Shown here: positions 44,032 to 53,766 of the stretch, piece by piece
Position numbering within the stretch: the first letter of the stretch is position 1
How the letters are laid out: each line of letters starts with the position of its first letter
Assembly (NCBI RefSeq): GCF_000240165.1
Contig: NC_017586.1
Coordinates: 2,418,001-2,482,000 of the forward strand
Source of the DNA: Streptantibioticus cattleyicolor NRRL 8057 = DSM 46488
GTDB lineage: Bacteria; Actinomycetota; Actinomycetes; Streptomycetales; Streptomycetaceae
Length of the DNA stretch: 64,000 nt
Direction: 5' to 3'
The notes under the pieces: model-generated
Database searches by the model: none
What the model saw: only the letters and a program-made list of their open reading frames with translations
Told to the model about the DNA's origin: nothing
Translations under genes and position numbers: made by a program

Positions 44032-44958
44032 ATGGACGACATCCTCGTGGGAACCTGCTCGTGGACCGACCCGGCGCTGACGGCCAGCGGCTGGTACCCG
44101 CCGTCCGCCCGGGATCCGGAGAGCCGGCTGCGCCACTACGCCGCCCGCTTCCCGGTCGTCGAGGTGGACGCCACGTACTACGCGCTGCCGAGCGTCCGCA
44201 ACAGCCGGTTGTGGGTGGCGCGCACACCCGCCGGGTTCGTCTTCGACGTCAAGGCCTTCTCGCTGCTGACCGGGCATCCGACCCGGGTCGCGGCGCTGCC
44301 GCCCGCGTTGCGTCCGCCGGGCGCGGCGCCGGACCGCCGGCTGCGTCCGCAGGAGGTTCCGGCGGCGGTGACCGGGGAGTTGTGGCAGCGGTACCTGGGC
44401 GCGCTGGAGCCGTTGCGGGAGGCCGGGCGGCTCGGCGCGCTGCTGTTGCAGTTCCCGCCGTGGCTGGCGCCCGGGCCGCGCGCGGAGGCGTTCCTGGCCC
44501 GGTGCCGACAGCGGACCGAGGGGTGGCCGGTGGCCGTGGAGTTCCGGCACCGCGACTGGTGGGCGCCGCAACACCGGGAAAACACCGCCGAGTTGCTGGC
44601 CGGGGCGGGGATGACCGCGGTGGCCGTGGACACCGTGCAGGGGCTGCCCGACTCGTTGCCGCCGGCCGCCGTGGTCACCCGGCCGGAGCTGGCCGTGGTC
44701 CGCTTCCACGGCCGCAGCCCGGCCTGGGCGCACGGCGGCAAGGAGGACCGGTTCCGGCACGAGTACACCCGGGCCGAACTCGCCTCCTGGCTGCCCGCGG
44801 TACACCGGCTCGCCGACCGGGCCGACCAGGTCCACGTGCTCTTCAACAACTGCTGCGGGGACGCCGCGGTCCGCTCGGCGGCGCTGATGGAGGCGCTGCT
44901 GGCCGGGCGGGTGGCGCCGCCGTCCGGGGCGGCCGTGGAAGCCGCCACCAGGCGGTGA
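44032..44958 (+). CDS. DUF72 (YecE-like) protein
   Basis: This 308-residue TIM-barrel protein belongs to the DUF72/YecE family. It begins ILVGTCSWTDPALTASGWYP and contains the conserved VEVDATYYALPS, FVFDVKAFSLLTGH and VAVEFRHRDWW. Late motifs include VVRFHGRS and VHVLFNNC. The biochemical role is not established for the family. Its stop lies two bases from that of the convergent ADP-ribosylglycohydrolase gene, so the two transcripts run into each other. Confidence 0.9.
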   Translation: MDDILVGTCSWTDPALTASGWYPPSARDPESRLRHYAARFPVVEVDATYYALPSVRNSRLWVARTPAGFVFDVKAFSLLTGHPTRVAALPPALRPPGAAPDRRLRPQEVPAAVTGELWQRYLGALEPLREAGRLGALLLQFPPWLAPGPRAEAFLARCRQRTEGWPVAVEFRHRDWWAPQHRENTAELLAGAGMTAVAVDTVQGLPDSLPPAAVVTRPELAVVRFHGRSPAWAHGGKEDRFRHEYTRAELASWLPAVHRLADRADQVHVLFNNCCGDAAVRSAALMEALLAGRVAPPSGAAVEAATRR

Positions 44959-44960
44959 GC

Positions 44961-46064
44961 TCAGGCGCCGGGGTAGCGGTCCAGCCACGCCTGGACGGCC
45001 ATCCCCGGCCCGTGCAGCGCCGACGCCTGGGTCATCTCCATGGCGAAGTCGTCGGCGAGTTGCAGGATCGCGCCGCGCCCCTCCAGCGCCACCAGCCACG
45101 CCGGGGGGAGCGCCGTCTCACCGTGCTGCACGCCCAGCAGGTTGCCGCAGATCGAGCCGGTGGAGTCGCTGTCGCCGGAGTGGTTGACGGCGAGCAGCAG
45201 CCCGTGCCGGACGTCCTCGGCCACCAGCGCGCAGTACACGCCGATGGCCAGCGCCTCCTCGGCCGTCCACCCCTGCCCCAGCGACTCCACCCGCTCCGGC
45301 CCCGGCAGGCCCTGCCGTACCGCGCCCAGCGCCCGTTGCAGCGCCTCGGTGGTCTCCTCGTGCCCGGGGTGGGCGGTCAGCTGGGCGAGGGCGCGCTGCA
45401 CGGCGGCGTCCAGCGGCTCGCCCTTGGCCAGCGCGTGCACGATCAGCGCGAAGGCGCCGGCCGCGAGGTACGCGGTGGGGTGGCCGTGGGTCTGCGCGGC
45501 GCACTCCACGGCGAGTTGGAAGACGAGTTCCGGCTCCCACCCGACCAGCAGCCCGAACGGGGCGGAACGCATCACCGTGCCGCACCCCTTGGAGCCGGGG
45601 TTCTTCGGCTCGGCGAGGGTGCCCATCCGGTCGTCGCCGAGGCCGGACAGGCAGGCCATGCCCGGTGCCCGGCGCGAGTAGAGCCACTCCTCGCGGGCGA
45701 GCCACCCCATGTCCTTGCGGCGCTCGTCCGGCCCCCAGTCGTGCTGGGTGGCCGCCCAGCGCAGATAGGCGCGGTGCACGTCGGTCGGCGGGTGCCAGGC
45801 ACCGGTGTCCCGGCGCACGTGCGCCCGGATCAACCCGTCCACCGTGAACAGCGTCATCTGGGTGTCGTCGGTGATCGCCCCCCGGCGGCCGAAGGCGGGT
45901 ACGTAGTCGGTGACGCCCTGGTCTCCGTGGTTGGCCCGGATCGACTCCAGCGAGTCGAACTCCACGCCGGCCCCGAGCGCGTCGCCGATCGCACCGCCCA
46001 GCAGGCAGCCGCGGACCCGGCTGCGGAAGTCCTGCTGCTGCGCCCGCCCCCATATCTCGCTCAC
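44961..46064 (-). CDS. ADP-ribosylglycohydrolase family protein
   Basis: This 367-residue DraG-type hydrolase is predicted to remove ADP-ribose from proteins or related molecules with a binuclear Mg/Mn centre. Metal-binding motifs are present: CLLGGAIGDALGAGVEFD near residue 20, ITDDTQMTLFT near 65, and HSGDSDSTGSICGNLLG near 300. The GTG at 46064 is preferred because GGAGGG sits ten bases upstream. A GTG nine bases earlier would leave the ribosome binding site too close. It is convergent with the DUF72 gene and lies downstream of fbiC with a 62-base gap, so it may be co-transcribed with it. Confidence 0.92.
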   Translation of the reverse strand: MSEIWGRAQQQDFRSRVRGCLLGGAIGDALGAGVEFDSLESIRANHGDQGVTDYVPAFGRRGAITDDTQMTLFTVDGLIRAHVRRDTGAWHPPTDVHRAYLRWAATQHDWGPDERRKDMGWLAREEWLYSRRAPGMACLSGLGDDRMGTLAEPKNPGSKGCGTVMRSAPFGLLVGWEPELVFQLAVECAAQTHGHPTAYLAAGAFALIVHALAKGEPLDAAVQRALAQLTAHPGHEETTEALQRALGAVRQGLPGPERVESLGQGWTAEEALAIGVYCALVAEDVRHGLLLAVNHSGDSDSTGSICGNLLGVQHGETALPPAWLVALEGRGAILQLADDFAMEMTQASALHGPGMAVQAWLDRYPGA

Positions 46065-46126
46065 CTGTTCCACTCCCTCCGGTCGGCGCAGCACTGTAAT
46101 GGACACCTGTGGCGGGCGGGTGCGGC

Positions 46127-48733
46127 TCAGGCGTCGGCCGGGCCGAGCACCGGGAGCAGTTCGGGCAGGTGTCCGTCGGACGCCCGCCCCGCCTCCCGTC
46201 GTTCGTCGGGCACCGGACCGTAGAGCGTGTCGCGCTGCCGGGACGGGCGCCCCGCCGCCTCGGCGATCGCCTCCAGGTCGCGGATGGAGCGGTACGAGCC
46301 GTAACCCGAGCCCGCCATCCGGGAGATGGTCTCCTCCATCAACGTGCCGCCCAGGTCGTTGGCGCCCGACCGCAGCATCTCGGCGGCGCCCTCGGTGCCC
46401 AGTTTCACCCAGCTCGTCTGGATGTTGGGGATGTGCGGGTGAAGCAGCAGCCGGGCCATCGCGGTGACCGCGCGGTTGTCCCGCATGGTCGGCCCGGGGC
46501 GGGCGATCCCGGCCAGGTAGACCGGGGCGTTGGTGTGGACGAACGGCAGCGTGACGAACTCGGTGAAGCCACCGGTGCGTTGCTGGATCCCGGCCAGCAG
46601 CCGAAGGTGGCCCAGCCAGTGCCGGGGCTGGTCCACATGGCCGTACATCATGGTCGAGGAGGAGCGGATGCCCAGCTCGTGGGCGGTGGTGACGACCTCG
46701 ACCCAGGTGGCGGCGGGCAGCTTGCCCTTGGTGAGCACCCAGCGCACCTCGTCGTCGAGGATCTCGGCGGCGGTGCCCGGGATGGTGTCGAGGCCGGCCT
46801 CCTTGGCGGCGGTCAGCCAGTCGCGGATGGACATCCCGGTGCGGGAGGCGCCGTTGACCACCTCCATCGGGGAGAAGGCGTGCACGTGCATCCCCGGCAC
46901 CCGCTCCTTGACCGCCCGCGCGATGTCGAAGTACGCGGTGCCCGGCAGGTCCGGGTGGATGCCGCCCTGCATGCACACCTCGGTGGCGCCCACCTCCCAC
47001 GCCTGCTGCGCCCGGTCGGCGACCTGCTCCAGGGAGAGGGTGTAGGCGTCGGCGTCGGTGCGGCGCTGGGCGAAGGCGCAGAACCGGCAGCCGGTGTAGC
47101 AGACGTTGGTGAAGTTGATGTTGCGGGTGACGATGTAGGTGACCTCGTCGCCGACGGCCGAGGCGCGTACGTCGTCGGCGATCCGGCAGAGCGCGTCCAG
47201 CGCCGGGCCGTCGGCGTGGAAGAGGGTGAGCGCCTCGGCGTCGGTGAGCCTGGCCGGGTCGTCGGCGGCGGTGGCGAGCGCGGCGCGCACGTCGCCGTCG
47301 ATGCGTTCCGGGACGAGGCCGGGCGCGGCCTGTTCGCGCAGCGCCTCCCAGTCGCCGTAGACCTCGTCGAAGTCGGCGCGGCGGTCGCCGGTGCGGCCCT
47401 CGGTGTCGATGGTGCGGTGCAGATCGGTGCGGCCGGAGCCGGCCGTGAAGGTTTCCTCCGGCTCCTGCCAGGGCAGGCCGCGCGGAACGGCGTCCTCGAC
47501 GGCGAGCCCGGTCCCCGGCTCGGCGAGCGCGGCGATGTGCGGCAGCACCCGCGGGTCGAGCCACGGCTCCCCGCGCCGGACGAACTCCGGGTACACGGTG
47601 AGCCGCTCGCGCATGGCGAACCCGGCCCCGGCGGTCAGCGCGCGCAGTTCGTCGATGTGCGGCCACGGGTGCTCGGGGCTGACGTGGTCCGGGGTGAGCG
47701 GGGAGACGCCGCCCCAGTCGTCGATGCCGGCCGCGATCATCCGGGCGTACTCGCCGTCCACCAGGTTGGGCGGCGCCTGGATCCGGGCGGCCGGCCCCAG
47801 GATGAGCCGGGCCACCGCGATCGCGGCCACCAGGTCGTCCAGCTCGGCGTCGGGCATGCCGCGCATCGGGGTGTCCGGCTTGGCGCGGAAGTTCTGGACG
47901 ATGACCTCCTGCACGCCGTGGTAGCGCCGGGCCACGGTGCGGATGGCGAAGAGCGACTCGGCGCGCTCGGCGTAGGTCTCGCCGATGCCGATCAGGATGC
48001 CGGTGGTGAACGGGACGTTGGAGCGCCCCGCGTCCTCCAGCACCCGCAGCCGTACGGCCGGCTCCTTGTCGGGGGAGCCGTGGTGCGGGCCGCCGGGCTC
48101 GGCCCACAGCCGGGTCGCCGTGGTCTCCAGCATCATCCCCATCGACCCGGCGACCGGCTTGAGGCGCTGAAGGTCGGTCCAGGTCAGCGCGCCGGGGTTG
48201 AGGTGGGGCAGCAGCCCGGTCTCCTCCAGGATCCGGATCGACATCGCGCGCACGTAGGCGACGGTGTCGTCGTACCCGTGCGCGTCCAGCCACTCGCGGG
48301 CCTGCGGCCACCGCTCCTCGGGCCGGTCGCCGAGGGTGATCAGGGCTTCCTTGCACCCCAGTTCGGCGCCCTGCCGCGCCACCGCCAGCACCTCGTCCGG
48401 CGACATGAACATCCCGTGCCCGGCCCGCCGCAACTTCCCCGGCACGGTGGCGAACGTGCAGTAATGGCACTTGTCCCGGCACAACTTGGTCAGCGGGATG
48501 AACACGTTGCGGGAGTACGTGATCACCCCGGGGCGTCCGGCGGACTCCAGCCCCGCGTCGCGCACCCGCGCCGCGATCGCCGACAGCTCCCGCAACTCCT
48601 CCCCCCGCGCCCGCAACAGCACCGCCGCCTCCGTCACGTCCAACGCGACCCCGCTCCGCGCCCTCCCGAGCGCACGGCGCATCGCGTTGGCGGTCGGTTT
48701 CGGCTCCTCCGGACGCGGCAGACCAGTGCTCAT
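46127..48733 (-). CDS. fbiC: Bifunctional FO synthase (CofG/CofH fusion)
   Basis: This enzyme makes FO (7,8-didemethyl-8-hydroxy-5-deazariboflavin), the chromophore of coenzyme F420, from tyrosine and a pyrimidine intermediate. The 868-residue fusion is typical of actinobacteria and contains two radical-SAM halves. Their iron-sulfur motifs are CRDKCHYC (about 84-91, CofG part) and CYTGCRFC (about 544-551, CofH part). The ATG at 48733 is taken as start, although only a weak G-rich site precedes it. F420 supply is relevant to the LLM-type oxidoreductases encoded at 53.8-56.0 kb, which belong to a family that includes F420 users. Confidence 0.95.
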   Translation of the reverse strand: MSTGLPRPEEPKPTANAMRRALGRARSGVALDVTEAAVLLRARGEELRELSAIAARVRDAGLESAGRPGVITYSRNVFIPLTKLCRDKCHYCTFATVPGKLRRAGHGMFMSPDEVLAVARQGAELGCKEALITLGDRPEERWPQAREWLDAHGYDDTVAYVRAMSIRILEETGLLPHLNPGALTWTDLQRLKPVAGSMGMMLETTATRLWAEPGGPHHGSPDKEPAVRLRVLEDAGRSNVPFTTGILIGIGETYAERAESLFAIRTVARRYHGVQEVIVQNFRAKPDTPMRGMPDAELDDLVAAIAVARLILGPAARIQAPPNLVDGEYARMIAAGIDDWGGVSPLTPDHVSPEHPWPHIDELRALTAGAGFAMRERLTVYPEFVRRGEPWLDPRVLPHIAALAEPGTGLAVEDAVPRGLPWQEPEETFTAGSGRTDLHRTIDTEGRTGDRRADFDEVYGDWEALREQAAPGLVPERIDGDVRAALATAADDPARLTDAEALTLFHADGPALDALCRIADDVRASAVGDEVTYIVTRNINFTNVCYTGCRFCAFAQRRTDADAYTLSLEQVADRAQQAWEVGATEVCMQGGIHPDLPGTAYFDIARAVKERVPGMHVHAFSPMEVVNGASRTGMSIRDWLTAAKEAGLDTIPGTAAEILDDEVRWVLTKGKLPAATWVEVVTTAHELGIRSSSTMMYGHVDQPRHWLGHLRLLAGIQQRTGGFTEFVTLPFVHTNAPVYLAGIARPGPTMRDNRAVTAMARLLLHPHIPNIQTSWVKLGTEGAAEMLRSGANDLGGTLMEETISRMAGSGYGSYRSIRDLEAIAEAAGRPSRQRDTLYGPVPDERREAGRASDGHLPELLPVLGPADA

Positions 48734-48893
48734 CCCCCGAGCATACGAGCGCCCACCGACAGCGCCAGTACGCACACGGCTGCGCCGTTGATCACAGGTG
48801 GGGGCGGGAATAGGTCGGGGCGGACGAATGGTTGACGCGGCGCCCTCCCGCCCGCCCGCCCGCTCGGTCCGGTCCGCCTGCGGCGGGGGACGG

Positions 48894-49607
48894 TCACCTG
48901 GCGTCCAGGTACCCCGTCATGCGCTCCTCGATGCGGGCGAGCCACTGGGACCAGGTCATGCCCTTCGGGGGGTACCCGTGAAAGCCGAGATTCTGGAAAG
49001 CACCTTCAAGCTGTTTTTCGGTACGCGCGACGGAACGTACACCTTCAATGTCCGCGACAACAGCCCGGGCTGTCTCGGCATCGACGTACTTCAAGTACTC
49101 GGAGATCACCGCCTCATGGTCGGCGTGGTCGTCCTGCCAGTACATGTAGAAATTTCCGCCGAGGAGACTTTTGAGCTCGGGAAACCGCTGCTCCCACTCC
49201 CACCACGTCTCGGGGACCGACGGTTCGATCCGCTCTCCACCGGCAACGAACGCTCGAAGATGCGGCAGCATGCGCCCGAGGTACACGTCCAGACTCGCGC
49301 CGTCGGACGCCTGAAGACGATCAGGCGTGATGCCGGAATCGGCAAGCTGGAGCAGAATCTCTTCGGTAGGGCCACAACTGAGCAGCTTTTCGATCTCCGA
49401 AATCACCCTCGGCACCCGCCCTGGGTGACGGGTCGCTGCCCGCAGGTAGCCGCGCATGGCGAGGGACGGACGGTCCCCGCTGTCGACGTCCGCAGGCGTA
49501 TTCCCGCAGTCCGCGCTGCCCCGCGCCACAGTGTAGGAGTTCAGCAGACGCGGTAGTTCCTGGAACCATCGCTCATCGCTGTCGAACGACTCCATGTCAC
49601 CGGTCAT
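48894..49607 (-). CDS. Probable immunity protein with tandem CdiI_2-like domains
   Basis: The C-terminal half of these 237 residues (about 140-235) has the pattern of CdiI_2 contact-dependent-inhibition immunity proteins: [16 protein letters not shown], then helices and [17 protein letters not shown]. The N-terminal half (about 15-120) appears to be a diverged second copy, with [11 protein letters not shown] at its start and [17 protein letters not shown] plus [13 protein letters not shown] at its end. It is the last gene of a three-gene group led by a WXG-type effector, and its ATG overlaps the stop of the upstream gene as ATGA. Immunity proteins bind and block the matching toxin. The pairing with this particular toxin is inferred from gene order. 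Confidence 0.75.
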   Translation of the reverse strand: MTGDMESFDSDERWFQELPRLLNSYTVARGSADCGNTPADVDSGDRPSLAMRGYLRAATRHPGRVPRVISEIEKLLSCGPTEEILLQLADSGITPDRLQASDGASLDVYLGRMLPHLRAFVAGGERIEPSVPETWWEWEQRFPELKSLLGGNFYMYWQDDHADHEAVISEYLKYVDAETARAVVADIEGVRSVARTEKQLEGAFQNLGFHGYPPKGMTWSQWLARIEERMTGYLDAR

Positions 49608-50437
49608 GGCTTGCCGAAGACCGCCAGCGGACCGTAACCGGCCTCATGGACGCTGTCGAAGGCCCGGGCGAGACGAGCCACGATGTCTTCCTGATCGGTT
49701 GCCGTGAACTCATCGAGGGAGAACGTGAACTCCGTGGTCTCGTCGTCGCGCTTACGAACGTAAGCGGTAACGGGACGCTCGTCAGCGGCGGTCCAGCACT
49801 TCAGAAGTACCGTGTTGCCGTCAAGGTCGAGCACCAGCTCGTCGACCAAGTCCCGGATGTCGGCACCGACGATGTCGACCATGCGCTCACCGGGGCTGCA
49901 CTCACTGATCGCGTACTGTCCGCTGCTCGGGCGGAGGACGGGAAGGCCGGCATCGGTCAATGCCTTGAGTACCGCGTTGCAGCTGTCGTTGTCGAGCACG
50001 GGGACGCACCACGTGATGAACCCCCCCGTCGGCCCGACGTGGGTTTCCGGGCAGCGAGGAGGAAGAAAGAGGTCCAGGGCTTCCTCTCGTCGGCTCACGG
50101 ACACCTCAGGCGCCTGGTAGCCGTTCTTTCGTACGTGCGCCAGAAAGTCGTCCGGCAAGGCGAGATGATATCTGCGGAGATAGTGGACGAAGTCGATCGG
50201 CCACACCCAGACACCGTCCGTGATCAGCGATCCAGCACCCACGATGAGCTCATCGTGAGAGATGACGTCGAGCTCCGCGCCCTGCGTGATGAAGATCTCG
50301 GAGCAGGACTCGAGGTAGGCGAGAATCTGCTCCTCGTCGTCGGCCGGCGGCCCCTCGATCGCGTCGCGGATCGACGGCAGAGGTCCCAGATGCTCACGGC
50401 CTTTCATTTCCTTGTAAAAGCCGACCAGCTTCGTCAT
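49604..50437 (-). CDS. Unrecognised protein between effector and immunity genes
   Basis: This 277-residue soluble acidic protein has no visible signal peptide or membrane segment. I do not recognise its family. It contains VWPIDFVHYLRRYHLALP, the segment LPPRCPETHVGPTGGF and a C-terminal half rich in beta strands (LVLDLDGNTVLLKCW). The ATG at 50437 has GGAGA a few bases upstream, and the frame extending further upstream belongs to the effector gene region. It starts 19 bases after the effector and is coupled by ATGA to the CdiI_2-like gene. A second immunity protein or an effector chaperone would fit this position, but nothing in the sequence proves it. Confidence 0.75.
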   Translation of the reverse strand: MTKLVGFYKEMKGREHLGPLPSIRDAIEGPPADDEEQILAYLESCSEIFITQGAELDVISHDELIVGAGSLITDGVWVWPIDFVHYLRRYHLALPDDFLAHVRKNGYQAPEVSVSRREEALDLFLPPRCPETHVGPTGGFITWCVPVLDNDSCNAVLKALTDAGLPVLRPSSGQYAISECSPGERMVDIVGADIRDLVDELVLDLDGNTVLLKCWTAADERPVTAYVRKRDDETTEFTFSLDEFTATDQEDIVARLARAFDSVHEAGYGPLAVFGKP

Positions 50438-50456
50438 CGTCTCTCCTGCACCGTCC

Positions 50457-51797
50457 CTACGGCCGTCCTGTCGGGCGGAAGGTGATCCATTGACCTCCGC
50501 GGTCGATGACCGGTTTCTGCCCGGGACCGAGTCCGGGGTCCGTCCCGATCCTATCGGACGGGGCCCGGACGGGTACCCCGAGATCGTTCGCCAACTGCTG
50601 TCCGAGCGGCAGGTGACCCGGCTTGGCTCTACCTGAATAACAGGAAATGAGTCGAACCGGTCCACCGTCGTAGTTCGGGTTGTTGAGGATGGCCTCCTTG
50701 ATATGCGCAGGGGAAACATGGTCGTCCATGAGCACCTTCCCTGCCGCGTTCACCCGGCCAGCGATGTAATAGCCCTCATCCGTACCATGGACGATGACGT
50801 CATGGAACCTGGGGATCCTGGCTATGTTGACGGTATTGTTCAGCGTTTTCGGATCGTAGCCGATCGTGGTGCTGTTCTTCCCGAAGTAAACTGGATCTCC
50901 CGTCATGAGCTCGAAGTCACCGGGTATTGCCGGCGGAGCGGCAATCTTCGAGTCCTCGCTCCAGAACAATTTCCAGGCCCGACGTTTGCCCATGTCGTCG
51001 AGGAGCCCGGACCGTCCCAGCGCCGGGACCATACGCGGGCCGATGCCCTCAAGGGCACTCTGCACGCCCTTGCCGAATCCGCCGCCGATGATGCCCAGCA
51101 GGGCGCCGATCTCGACGTCCTGCTCCAGGGTGTCGGCGTGGCGGAGGCGGTCGGGGTTGACGATCGCGTCGTAGCCGAGGGTGGTTGCCGCGCCGCCGGC
51201 GGCCATTTTGGCGATGGGGGTGAGGGCCTTCATGGCGCGGCCGAGGGTGCCGAGGGATTCGAGGATGGCTTCGGCGGCGCGGTCGACGGTGCGGGCGGCT
51301 TCGGCGATGCGGGCGATCAACGCGGTGATCCTGACGGCGCGTTCGCCCGCGGCGAGGTTGGAGGCGACCTCGGCCAGCGGCCCGGTCAGCAGGGACAGCG
51401 GCAGCGCCGCCACCTCGAACTCCAGGATCTCCGCGCAGAGTTTGCCGATCTCGGAGATCATCTCGTGCGCCTGGTCGGCGAACCTGTTCAGCTGGTCGTG
51501 GCCGTCATGGCACGCCTTCGCCGTCTTCTCGCACTGCTCGCGCACCTCCACCGCCCGGGCGTGGAACGCCTCGGCCGCCTTCCCCTCCCAGCGCAGGCCG
51601 CCCAGGGCCTGGCCCACATGCCAGTGCGCGTCGTCCAGCGCGTCGCCGAGCGCCTTCCAGTGGCGGGCCACCTCGCGGATCCCGTCCGGGTCGACGGCCG
51701 GGTTGGTGATGCCGATGAATTCGAGCACATCGGCCATGGAGTGCCCGATGGACTCGTTGATCTTGTTGATCCAGTGCAACGGGTTGAGGTCGACCAC
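50457..51797 (-). CDS. WXG-type effector with candidate clan CD-like cysteine-protease C-terminal domain
   Basis: This 446-residue protein begins with a helical WXG-like domain (W70-E-G72 within GGLRWEGKAAEAF), followed by helices to about 250 (LCAEILEFEVAALPLSLL, ARIAEAARTVDRAAEAIL). That is the layout of LXG/WXG-led type VII effectors. The C-terminal part (about 295-446) is alpha/beta, with DVIVHGTDEGYY (H337) and VRLISCYSG (C386), then QQLANDLGVPVRAPSD. A strand-HG and strand-SC arrangement with about 50 residues between is the pattern of clan CD peptidases such as the C80 autoprotease domains of large toxins. I propose that relation, but it is only a motif reading. The start is GTG at 51797 with a weak GGGGTGA upstream. 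The immunity-like genes follow directly. Confidence 0.8.
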   Translation of the reverse strand: MVDLNPLHWINKINESIGHSMADVLEFIGITNPAVDPDGIREVARHWKALGDALDDAHWHVGQALGGLRWEGKAAEAFHARAVEVREQCEKTAKACHDGHDQLNRFADQAHEMISEIGKLCAEILEFEVAALPLSLLTGPLAEVASNLAAGERAVRITALIARIAEAARTVDRAAEAILESLGTLGRAMKALTPIAKMAAGGAATTLGYDAIVNPDRLRHADTLEQDVEIGALLGIIGGGFGKGVQSALEGIGPRMVPALGRSGLLDDMGKRRAWKLFWSEDSKIAAPPAIPGDFELMTGDPVYFGKNSTTIGYDPKTLNNTVNIARIPRFHDVIVHGTDEGYYIAGRVNAAGKVLMDDHVSPAHIKEAILNNPNYDGGPVRLISCYSGRAKPGHLPLGQQLANDLGVPVRAPSDRIGTDPGLGPGQKPVIDRGGQWITFRPTGRP

Positions 51798-51926
51798 GCC
51801 GTCACCCCGCCGACGCGTACGTGTGCCGCTGATCCGCCATGCGTTCTGTGTCCCCCTGTCCTTCGGTGGTTCATGAAGGCCGGGGCCAGTCTAGGGACCG
51901 CCACTGACAGGGCGACGGGGAGGTGG

Positions 51927-53645
51927 CTACGTGGTGGTGTCCCGTCCTGATCGCAGCACGCGGCCGGGGAGGGCGCCGGTGGGGGTGTCGTGGCGCAGCG
52001 TCTCGACGCCGCAGACGCGGACGGCGACGACGCCGAGGGCCTTGGAGTCCAGGCGGGGGCTGTCGCCGGGGAGGTCGTGGACGAGGGTGGCGGGGGCGGC
52101 GTCGACGCGGTCGGGGTCGAGGAGGACGAGGTCGGCGTGGTGGCCGACGGCGATCCGGCCGCGGTCGCGCAGGCCGAAGAGGCGGGCGGGGGCGTCGGTG
52201 AGCATCGACACGGCGCGTTCGAGGGGGACGAGGCGGCGTCCGCGCAGGCAGTCGCCGAGGAACCGGGTGGTGTAGGGGGCGCCGCACATGCGGTCCAGGT
52301 GGGCCCCGGCGTCCGAGCCGCCGAGCAGGACGTCCTCGTGGTCCCAGACGCGGCGGCGCAGTTCCCAGCTGGCCGGGTCGTTGTCGGTGGGCATCGGCCA
52401 CAGCACGGTACGCAGCCGGTCGGCGGCGCAGATGTCCACCAGGGCGGCGAAGGGTTCCTGGCCGCGTTCGGCGGCGATGTCGGCGACGCGGCGGCCGGTG
52501 AGTCCGGCGTTGGCCGGGGAGTAGGTGTCGCCGATGACGTAGCGGCCGAAGTCGGTCAGCCGCCGGAAGACCCCGGCCTCGGGGCTGGTGGCGTGACGGA
52601 CCAGGGCGGCCTGGACGGAAGGGTCGCGCAGCCGCGCGATCCGGGCGTCGACGGGGAGGGAGAGCACCTCACCCCAGCCGGGCACGAGGTTGAGGGCGCA
52701 GAAGGTGCCCAGGGACATGTTCATCGGGGCGAGGACGGGCATGGTGAGGGCGACGACCCGGCCGCCTCGGGCGCGGGCGGCGGTGGAGGCGGCGAGCTGG
52801 CGGGGGACGCGGTCGGGGACGGCGGAGTCGACGGTGAGGACGTTCCAGTTGAGCGGGCGTCCGGCGGTGGCGCTCATGGTGGCGAGCAGGTCGATCTCCT
52901 CGTCGCTGAAGCGGTCGAGGCAGCCGCTGACGATGGCCTCGATCTGGGTGCCGGGGTGGTCCCCGACGGCCCGGCACAGGGTGAGGAGTTCGGCGCGGTC
53001 GGCGTGGCGGGAGGCGACCGGGGCGCCGTCGCCGTCGGAGTGGGTGGACGACCGCGTGGTGGACAGCCCCCAGGCGCCGGCCGCCAGCGACTCGTGCAGC
53101 AGGCGGGTCATCTCGTCCAGTCGCCGCGCGTCGGGCCGGCCGCCCACGGCGTCGGCGCCCATCACGTACCGGCGCAGCGCGCAGTGGCCCACCATGAAGC
53201 CGGCGTTGACCGCGATGCGGCCGTCGAGCGCGTCGAGGTAGTCGGCGAAGGAGTGCCAGCGCCAGTCGGCGCCCTGTTCCAGCGCGGCCAGGGACATCCC
53301 CTCGACCTTGCACATCATGCGGCGGGTGTAGTCGGCGTCGGCGGGGCGCAGCGGGGCGAGGGAGAAGCCGCAGTTGCCGCCGACGACGGTGGTGACGCCG
53401 TGGTTCATGGAGGGGGTGGCGAGCGGGTCCCAGCACAGTTGGGCGTCGTAGTGGGTGTGCGGGTCGATGAAGCCGGGGGTGAGGACGAGTCCGGTGGCGT
53501 CCTCGGTGGTGCGGGCGGGTTCGGTGGTGGTGCCGGGCGGGGTGACGCAGGCGATGCGGCCGTCGCGCAGTCCGACGTCGGCGACGCGGCCGGGGGCGCC
53601 GGTGCCGTCCACCACGGTGGCGCCCTGGATCAGATGGTCGAGCAC
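51927..53645 (-). CDS. N-acyl-D-amino-acid deacylase-like amidohydrolase
   Basis: This 572-residue metal-dependent hydrolase of the D-aminoacylase branch of the amidohydrolase superfamily cleaves N-acyl amides of D-amino acids or related compounds. Residues 1-60 and the C-terminal 80 residues form the small beta-sandwich. The barrel carries GFIDPHTHYDAQ (HxH near 64-66), VVGGNCGFSLAP, and LLGGSDAGAHLDRM with the late Asp. The GTG at 53645 is preceded by GAGAGGAAG. A GC-rich hairpin separates it from the LLM oxidoreductase gene upstream, so it may have its own promoter. The natural substrate is unknown. Its neighbours suggest a catabolic setting. Confidence 0.88.
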   Translation of the reverse strand: MLDHLIQGATVVDGTGAPGRVADVGLRDGRIACVTPPGTTTEPARTTEDATGLVLTPGFIDPHTHYDAQLCWDPLATPSMNHGVTTVVGGNCGFSLAPLRPADADYTRRMMCKVEGMSLAALEQGADWRWHSFADYLDALDGRIAVNAGFMVGHCALRRYVMGADAVGGRPDARRLDEMTRLLHESLAAGAWGLSTTRSSTHSDGDGAPVASRHADRAELLTLCRAVGDHPGTQIEAIVSGCLDRFSDEEIDLLATMSATAGRPLNWNVLTVDSAVPDRVPRQLAASTAARARGGRVVALTMPVLAPMNMSLGTFCALNLVPGWGEVLSLPVDARIARLRDPSVQAALVRHATSPEAGVFRRLTDFGRYVIGDTYSPANAGLTGRRVADIAAERGQEPFAALVDICAADRLRTVLWPMPTDNDPASWELRRRVWDHEDVLLGGSDAGAHLDRMCGAPYTTRFLGDCLRGRRLVPLERAVSMLTDAPARLFGLRDRGRIAVGHHADLVLLDPDRVDAAPATLVHDLPGDSPRLDSKALGVVAVRVCGVETLRHDTPTGALPGRVLRSGRDTTT

Positions 53646-53673
53646 GGGTCTTCCTCTCGCACGGGTGCGGGCG

Positions 53674-53723
53674 CCCGGTCCGGGGGCGCGCGGCCGGCCG
53701 CGGTCGGGCGCCCCCGGGCCGGG
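53674..53723 (-). terminator. GC-rich hairpin downstream of the first LLM gene
   Basis: Sixteen-base arms at 53674-53689 and 53708-53723 (CCCGGTCCGGGGGCGC and GCGCCCCCGGGCCGGG) pair with one G-T type mismatch. It lies between the LLM oxidoreductase stop (53767) and the amidohydrolase start (53645). Confidence 0.55.
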
Positions 53724-53766
53724 CGGGCAGCGGCGGTCCGGGATTCCGCCGCGTCCGTGGGCGGCG

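Noticed and set aside
46109-48835. Open frame of about 900 codons on the plus strand over fbiC
   Set aside because: It is antisense to a gene with two intact radical-SAM motifs and shows no family features of its own.
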